From: Hymenobacter jeollabukensis
Lineage (GTDB): Bacteria; Bacteroidota; Bacteroidia; Cytophagales; Hymenobacteraceae
Assembly: GCF_005771675.1 (NCBI RefSeq)
Contig: NZ_VAJM01000015.1
Location: forward strand, 119,285 to 183,284
Direction of reading: 5' to 3'
Length of the DNA: 64,000 nucleotides
A program made the position numbers and the translations under genes. A model generated the notes under the pieces. That model was not told the DNA's origin. It did not search any database and was given only the letters and a program-made list of their open reading frames with translations. Shown piece by piece: positions 60,405 to 64,000 of this stretch (its first letter is position 1; each line of letters opens with the position of its first letter).

Positions 60405-61379
60405 CTAAGCCGGACACTTTTCGGACATGGATTGAAGATGGGTTTCAAAGCGGTTGGGTGAGCGGTACGCCAGGGCGGAGTGTCGCCGCTCGTCGTTGTA
60501 GTAAGCAATGTAATGGCTGAGTTCGAGGCGTGCCTCTTCCAAGCCAGGAAAGCGGCCGCCGTCAAGCAGTTCGGTCTTGAGCCGGCTCCAGAAGGATTCG
60601 GCTTGGGCGTTGTCGTAGCAGTTGCCGCGTCGGCTCATGCTCTGCCTGGCACCGTGGTCGGCCAGCAGGTCGCGGAAACGCGTGGCCGTGTACTGGCTGC
60701 CTTGATCCGAGTGCACGATCAGACCCACCGGCGGCTGGCGCACGACCAGGGCCCGGCGCAGGGCCTCGCTGACTAGGTCTTCGGGCATGGACTCGCGCAC
60801 GTCCCAGCCCACGACTTTGCGCGAGCAGGCATCCTGCCAACTGGCCAGGTAGAGCCAGCCGCCGCCCTGCTTGGGCAAGCAGGTGATGTCGCCCACCCAG
60901 ACCTGATTGGGGGCCGTGGGGCGCGGTTGGCCCAGCAAGCGGTTGGGCGCCACACGCTGGCCGTGCCCGGAATCGGTGGTGCGTGGCACAAACGAGCGGG
61001 GCTGCTGGGCCCGCAGGCCATGCGCAGCCAGCGTGCGCCGTATCCGCCAGCGGCCCACGCGGTGGCCTTCCGCGTGTACCTCGGCCCGCAGCCGGCATGT
61101 GCCATAGCGCCGCCCGTGCCGCTGGAACGCACGCACAACGGCCCGCTCCCAAGCCGGGGCGGGCTGCTGGCGCCGCTGGCGCCGCTGGCGCCAGGCATAG
61201 TAGCTGCTCGGGGCCACCTGCAGCAGCAGACATAACCTGCGTACGGACACCTGCGTGCGGTGCCGGTCAATAAAGCGGTAGCGGCTCACGGCGTCTCGCG
61301 GCTGAAGATGGCCAAGGCTTTTTTTAAAACGGCCACCTCGCGCTCCAGCCGCTGGTTCTCGGCCCGCAGCGCCCGCCAC
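60405..61379 (-). CDS. IS3-family OrfB (DDE transposase, made by -1 frameshift)
   Basis: The catalytic DDE triad is visible: NQVWVGDITCLP, LIVHSDQGSQYTATRF and NAQAESFWSRLKTEL. The frame starts upstream of a credible start codon; translation is expected to enter it by the -1 shift at 61325-61319, giving the OrfAB fusion. It catalyses cut-and-paste or copy-out of the element. The ORF appears intact from HLQPRDAVSRYRFIDRHRTQ to its stop at 60405. Confidence 0.85.
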   Translation of the reverse strand: MAGAAGREPAAGARGGRFKKSLGHLQPRDAVSRYRFIDRHRTQVSVRRLCLLLQVAPSSYYAWRQRRQRRQQPAPAWERAVVRAFQRHGRRYGTCRLRAEVHAEGHRVGRWRIRRTLAAHGLRAQQPRSFVPRTTDSGHGQRVAPNRLLGQPRPTAPNQVWVGDITCLPKQGGGWLYLASWQDACSRKVVGWDVRESMPEDLVSEALRRALVVRQPPVGLIVHSDQGSQYTATRFRDLLADHGARQSMSRRGNCYDNAQAESFWSRLKTELLDGGRFPGLEEARLELSHYIAYYNDERRHSALAYRSPNRFETHLQSMSEKCPA

Positions 61380-61588
61380 TCGGGGTCTTGCGCTTGGGCG
61401 GCGCTGCCGGCTGCCGCTTCCGCTTCGGCCCGCCGCCAGCGGTAAAGCAGCGTCTCGCTGATGCCTAACTGCTGGGCCGCTGCCCGGGCCGAACGACTTT
61501 CCCGGGCCAGGCGTAGCGCCTCGACCTTGAATGCCTCATCGTATTTGCGCCGTTTCACCGGCTGATGGATGTGCAACGTACTTGCCAT
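61286..61588 (-). CDS. IS3-family OrfA (transposase N-terminal part)
   Basis: This 100-aa protein begins at ATG 61588. It has a helix-turn-helix (RSARAAAQQLGISETLLYRW) and a leucine-zipper-like end (LRAENQRLEREVAVLKKALA), as OrfA proteins do. Seven A residues followed by G on the minus strand (61325-61318) form the slippery sequence AAAAAAAG. A -1 shift there joins OrfA to OrfB. OrfA alone ends FSRETP. Confidence 0.85.
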   Translation of the reverse strand: MASTLHIHQPVKRRKYDEAFKVEALRLARESRSARAAAQQLGISETLLYRWRRAEAEAAAGSAAQAQDPEWRALRAENQRLEREVAVLKKALAIFSRETP

Positions 61589-61651
61589 GATAAAGGAAAA
61601 GTACGTCCGAACTCTGTCCACCTCAATTAGACCACCTCATATTATAAACTA

Positions 61652-62443
61652 GGAAGTGTTAACAGTCACGCAACCATAGGACGGTTGCCGCGATGTGAAT
61701 AAAGGCCAGAAAATGCGCATCGAGCTTGTCATAGTGCGTGGCCACGCGTCGAAACTGCTTCAGGCGACTGAACAGGCGCTCGACGGGATGGCGCTGGGCG
61801 TAGCGTTGCGCGTCGAACGGGCGCGGGTGGCGGCGCTTGCGCCGGGGCGGAATCACGGCGCAGGTGCCGCGGGCGGCCAGCGCGGCCACCAGCGGGTCGG
61901 AATCGTAGCCGCGGTCGGCCACCAGGTAGGCCGGGGCCAAGCCCTGCAGCAATGGCAGGGCCTGCGGCGCGTCGTGGCGCTGGCCCGCCGTCAGGCCGCA
62001 GCGCACGAGCCGGCCGCGGGCGTCGGCGGCTACGTGGAGCTTGGTGGTGAGCCCGCCGCGGGAACAGCCGAGGGCTTGCGGCCCGTTTTTTTGCGCGCCC
62101 CGGAAGCGTGCTGATGCGCCCGCTCCGTGGTCGAGTCGACCAACAACGTGTGCAGCGCGTCGTCCTGCTGCACCGCCGCCAGCACCCGGGCCCACACGCC
62201 CGCGGCCGTCCAGCGCTGGAAGCGCGTGTACGTGGTGTGCCAGTTGCCCCATTCCGCCGGCAAGGCCCGCCTGCGGCAACCGTTGCGCGTCAACCACAGC
62301 ATCGACTCCACGAAGCGGCGGTTGTCCTAGCCCCGGCCACCTTTGGTCCCTTCGCGACCGGGCAGCAGCGGGGCCATGCGCGCCCACTGCGCGTCCGTGA
62401 GCTGATAGTCCATCGCAACCTACACCTCACTGTTAACACCTCC
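61652..62443 (-). mobile_element. IS5-family (IS427-like) insertion sequence
   Basis: Inverted repeats GGA(A/G)GTGTTAACAGT mark both ends (61652-61666 and 62429-62443), flanked by TA on each side (61650-61651 and 62444-62445), consistent with a 2-bp target duplication. The element is about 792 bp, with a two-frame transposase gene. Group assignment rests on length, duplication and gene layout. Confidence 0.78.
61659..62413 (-). pseudogene. IS5-family transposase, disrupted by an amber stop
   Basis: The first frame starts at ATG 62413 (MDYQLTDAQWARMAPLLPGR) but meets TAG at 62329-62327, just before DNRRFVESMLWLTRNG. A Trp codon (TGG) there is the likely original. The frame then continues to a run of seven A on the minus strand (62092-62086), where a programmed shift leads into the second frame (GGLTTKLHVAADARGRLVRC … LVADRGYDSDP … ERLFSRLKQFRRVATHYDKL). 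The DDE text is otherwise present. The nonsense codon probably inactivates this copy. Confidence 0.75.
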
Positions 62444-62498
62444 TAAACAGTAGAAAACCACCTACTCGTTTTGGGTTGGGCTTAGATCCCGGTAGCTA

Positions 62499-63448
62499 AC
62501 CCAAGTTGCGGAGGGCTACAAGCCAAACCGGTCCAGTGCCTGAACGAAGACAAAAAGACCAATTTTGAGGGCGAATCCAGCAGCGGATGTGGCGTGAATG
62601 CGTTTGGGGAAGCGGTCGGTGAGTTGGCCGAAACAGGTTTCGATGCCGTGGCGGAAGTGCTGGATGAGAAAGGCGCGGGCCGGGGCATGGGGCCGCTTGC
62701 TGTTGCGGCGCCGGGCCGTGTGCTGGGCACTGCCGGTGGCTTCGGCAAACACGTCTTCGTGGGCGTAGTCGGTGTAGGCGGCGTCGGCATAGAGCACGCT
62801 GCCGGCGGGCAGGTCTGGACCGAGTTGGCGCAGCCCGGTCATGTCCGCCTCGCTGCCGGGGTGGATGTGGTAGGCCACCGGCAGCCCGTCGGTGGTGGTC
62901 ACGACCTGGACCTTGACGCCGTAAAACCAGCAGCGCTTGCTGGCTGAGCGGCCGTGGTAGGCCTTGCCCGTCAAGAGCTTGCAGCGCGGAATACGGGTGT
63001 TGTGGCACACCGGCACGGGAAACGAATCGATGACATAGCGCGCCTCCGTGTGCAGGGCTTTGAGTAGCTGGCCGAAGGTGGCGAACAACTCGTCCAGCAC
63101 GTCTTGAAGCTGGTGCAGCTGCCGCGAAAAGCCGCTTTTGTCCAGCGTACGCTGCCCCCAGTGGCCCTGCATGTAGCGCCGGGCCGCGGCCAAGTTGCCC
63201 CCGAAAAAGCGGGCCCCCACCAGCGCGGTCGTCAGCACCTCGGCGTCGGACAGGTGCTGGCGCGGGTCCGGGGCGGGCGCCCAGGTGGGGCGAACGGCGG
63301 TGAGCAAATCGTCGATAAAGCAGTACATTGCTATAGTCTGTTCCGTCATGGTCAAAGGCAGGAGTGAAGCGTCGAATACTTCAAACCTACTCTGTCCCAA
63401 GTGGAACAGACTTTTTTTGTACCCTACTGGATGCTCCGCAACTTGGGT
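62499..63448 (-). mobile_element. IS982-family insertion sequence
   Basis: Perfect 15-bp inverted repeats ACCCAAGTTGCGGAG lie at 62499-62513 and 63434-63448. TAGCTA flanks both ends (62493-62498 and 63449-63454); because it is palindromic it looks like an extension of the repeats, but it fits a 6-bp target duplication. The element is 950 bp with one transposase gene. Confidence 0.82.
62516..63349 (-). CDS. IS982-family transposase
   Basis: The 277-aa protein starts at ATG 63349 (MTEQTIAMYCFIDDLLTAVR); a longer in-frame start lies 51 bases upstream but precedes the usual N-terminus. It has the family's DDE-type pattern: YVIDSFPVPVCHNTRIPRCK (first D), YADAAYTDYAHED (second D) and FRHGIETCFGQLTDRFPK (E). 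It appears intact and probably active. It acts on the ends at 62499 and 63448. Confidence 0.82.
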   Translation of the reverse strand: MTEQTIAMYCFIDDLLTAVRPTWAPAPDPRQHLSDAEVLTTALVGARFFGGNLAAARRYMQGHWGQRTLDKSGFSRQLHQLQDVLDELFATFGQLLKALHTEARYVIDSFPVPVCHNTRIPRCKLLTGKAYHGRSASKRCWFYGVKVQVVTTTDGLPVAYHIHPGSEADMTGLRQLGPDLPAGSVLYADAAYTDYAHEDVFAEATGSAQHTARRRNSKRPHAPARAFLIQHFRHGIETCFGQLTDRFPKRIHATSAAGFALKIGLFVFVQALDRFGL

Positions 63449-63451
63449 TAG

Positions 63452-63883
63452 CTAGGCTTTAAGCAGGTCTATGTCGAACGTAGGGTCGGCCTGCATGGCT
63501 GTGCGGAGGAACTGTAAGTTCGGGCGGCAGTTGGCGAGCACGGTGAAGGGTAAGAGAGTGGACAGAGTGGCAGTCTGCGTTTCAGTAAAGCCGCCCCCGG
63601 ATAGATTTTGGAAGACGTTCAAGTAGCTTCAGCTTACGATGGCGTACATCGGCATAAGCTCGCTGGCCTCAACCACCAGCTACTCGAAGCGGGTAGCAGT
63701 GAGAAACCTCTAGTAGCAGCCCAGCCAAATGGCAGGCAGCTGCTTTTGAATGCGTTGGTGCAGCTCCATCTGGTCGAGGTGGTGGAGCAGAAATTCGAAC
63801 TTGACCAGCCGACCTAGCCCTTTTAACGCACGATACTGCTGGTGGGCGTTAAAGTGCAGTACATACCTATAGATAAAAGCTGC
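63452..63883 (-). pseudogene. Decayed reading frame with three internal stops
   Basis: On the minus strand one frame reads HFNAHQQYRALKGLGRLVKF and EFLLHHLDQMELHQRIQKQL, then TAG at 63712-63710, TAG at 63682-63680 and TGA at 63631-63629. It continues LLPFTVLANCRPNLQFLRTA to TAG at 63454-63452, inside the IS982 target duplication. The text looks like former coding sequence, but I do not recognise the family; the first part faintly resembles a Tn3-type transposase. The remaining sequence to 64000 shows no gene. Confidence 0.4.
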
Positions 63884-64000
63884 CTAGCCCAACACCAACT
63901 GAGTAGGCATGACTTAGCTGAACAAGCGGTGGTCTAATACATGGTGCATCGTCGATTATGCTCGTCAATGACGAGTTGAATGCGGACGTGGTGCATGGCC

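Larger units (their letters stand above)
60392..61639 (-). mobile_element. IS3-family insertion sequence
   Basis: Terminal inverted repeats start TGAGGTGGTCTA at both ends (60392 onward, and 61628-61639 on the other strand), continuing with GGACA and TTCGGAC at matching positions. Direct TAT flanks (60389-60391 and 61640-61642) form a 3-bp target duplication. The element is 1248 bp and carries overlapping orfA and orfB. It looks complete and recently inserted. Confidence 0.85.

Noticed and set aside
1..64000. tRNA or rRNA genes
   Set aside because: No cloverleaf-like or rRNA-like sequence was noticed in the intergenic regions; a dedicated scan was not possible.

Overview
The window looks like part of a large mobilizable plasmid of a GC-rich member of the Bacteroidota, most likely Hymenobacter or a close relative. 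The case rests on a Rep_3-family initiator with iterons, a ParA-type partition locus, a BfmA/BtgA-like mobilization protein beside a DUF5712-type relaxase, and the overall protein style. The genus is inferred; no rRNA or housekeeping marker is present.

Backbone (1-9.9 kb). A truncated HipB-like HTH regulator with a palindromic operator sits at the left edge. It is followed by rep (308-1258, minus), an origin-like region with two opposed iteron sets (1346-1446 and 1676-1878), and a parA / small ParB-like pair (2168-3408, minus). Upstream of parA lies a long degenerate array strictly phased at 8 bp (3487-3907), the best candidate for the centromere. Mobilization genes follow: accessory protein, relaxase and VirD4-like coupling protein. 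No other type IV secretion genes are present, so the plasmid is probably mobilizable rather than self-transmissible. A VbhA-like antitoxin and a Fic protein follow, both with unusual key motifs.

Defence island (10-53.8 kb). Almost everything here is nuclease, helicase, methylase or uncharacterised. (a) 11.2-14.0 kb, minus: two HNH proteins and an unknown. (b) 14.1-23.5 kb, plus: an eight-gene run led by a 1062-aa UvrD-like helicase fused to a Fe-S PD-(D/E)XK nuclease, then a WYL regulator, two small unknowns, a TPR protein, an HNH protein and another unknown. (c) 23.6-29.9 kb, minus: unknown, DUF4041/T5orf172 GIY-YIG protein, possible PD-(D/E)XK protein, MazG-like pyrophosphohydrolase, two HNH proteins and an unknown. 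(d) 30.3-42.4 kb, minus: SNF2 helicase, DUF4391 protein, type III-like Mod and Res, GmrSD-like DUF262/DUF1524 protein and an HKD (phospholipase D-like) nuclease. (e) 42.7-53.8 kb, plus: McrB, McrC, an 1806-aa sacsin-like GHKL ATPase ending in a DUF3883-like domain, and a Dna2/UPF1-like SF1B helicase. Modules d and e diverge from a shared 303-bp region. Overlapping stop/start codons (TAATG, GTGA) support translational coupling in both.

Right part (53.8-64 kb). A minus-strand group of exported proteins (IPT/TIG-like repeat protein, Cys-rich small protein, lipoprotein, 542-aa secreted protein) is followed by a C2H2-type small protein and a tyrosine recombinase. Then come three insertion sequences stacked almost end to end: IS3 family (TAT duplication), IS5 family (transposase with an amber stop) and IS982 family (TAGCTA duplication). 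A decayed reading frame lies beyond them. This is the recombination-prone edge of the island.

The most promising undescribed features are the octamer-phased partition array, the McrBC + giant GHKL ATPase + helicase operon, the UvrD/Fe-S nuclease-WYL operon, and the VbhA/Fic pair lacking the classical inhibitory residues. All family calls come from reading motifs by eye; no database search was possible.
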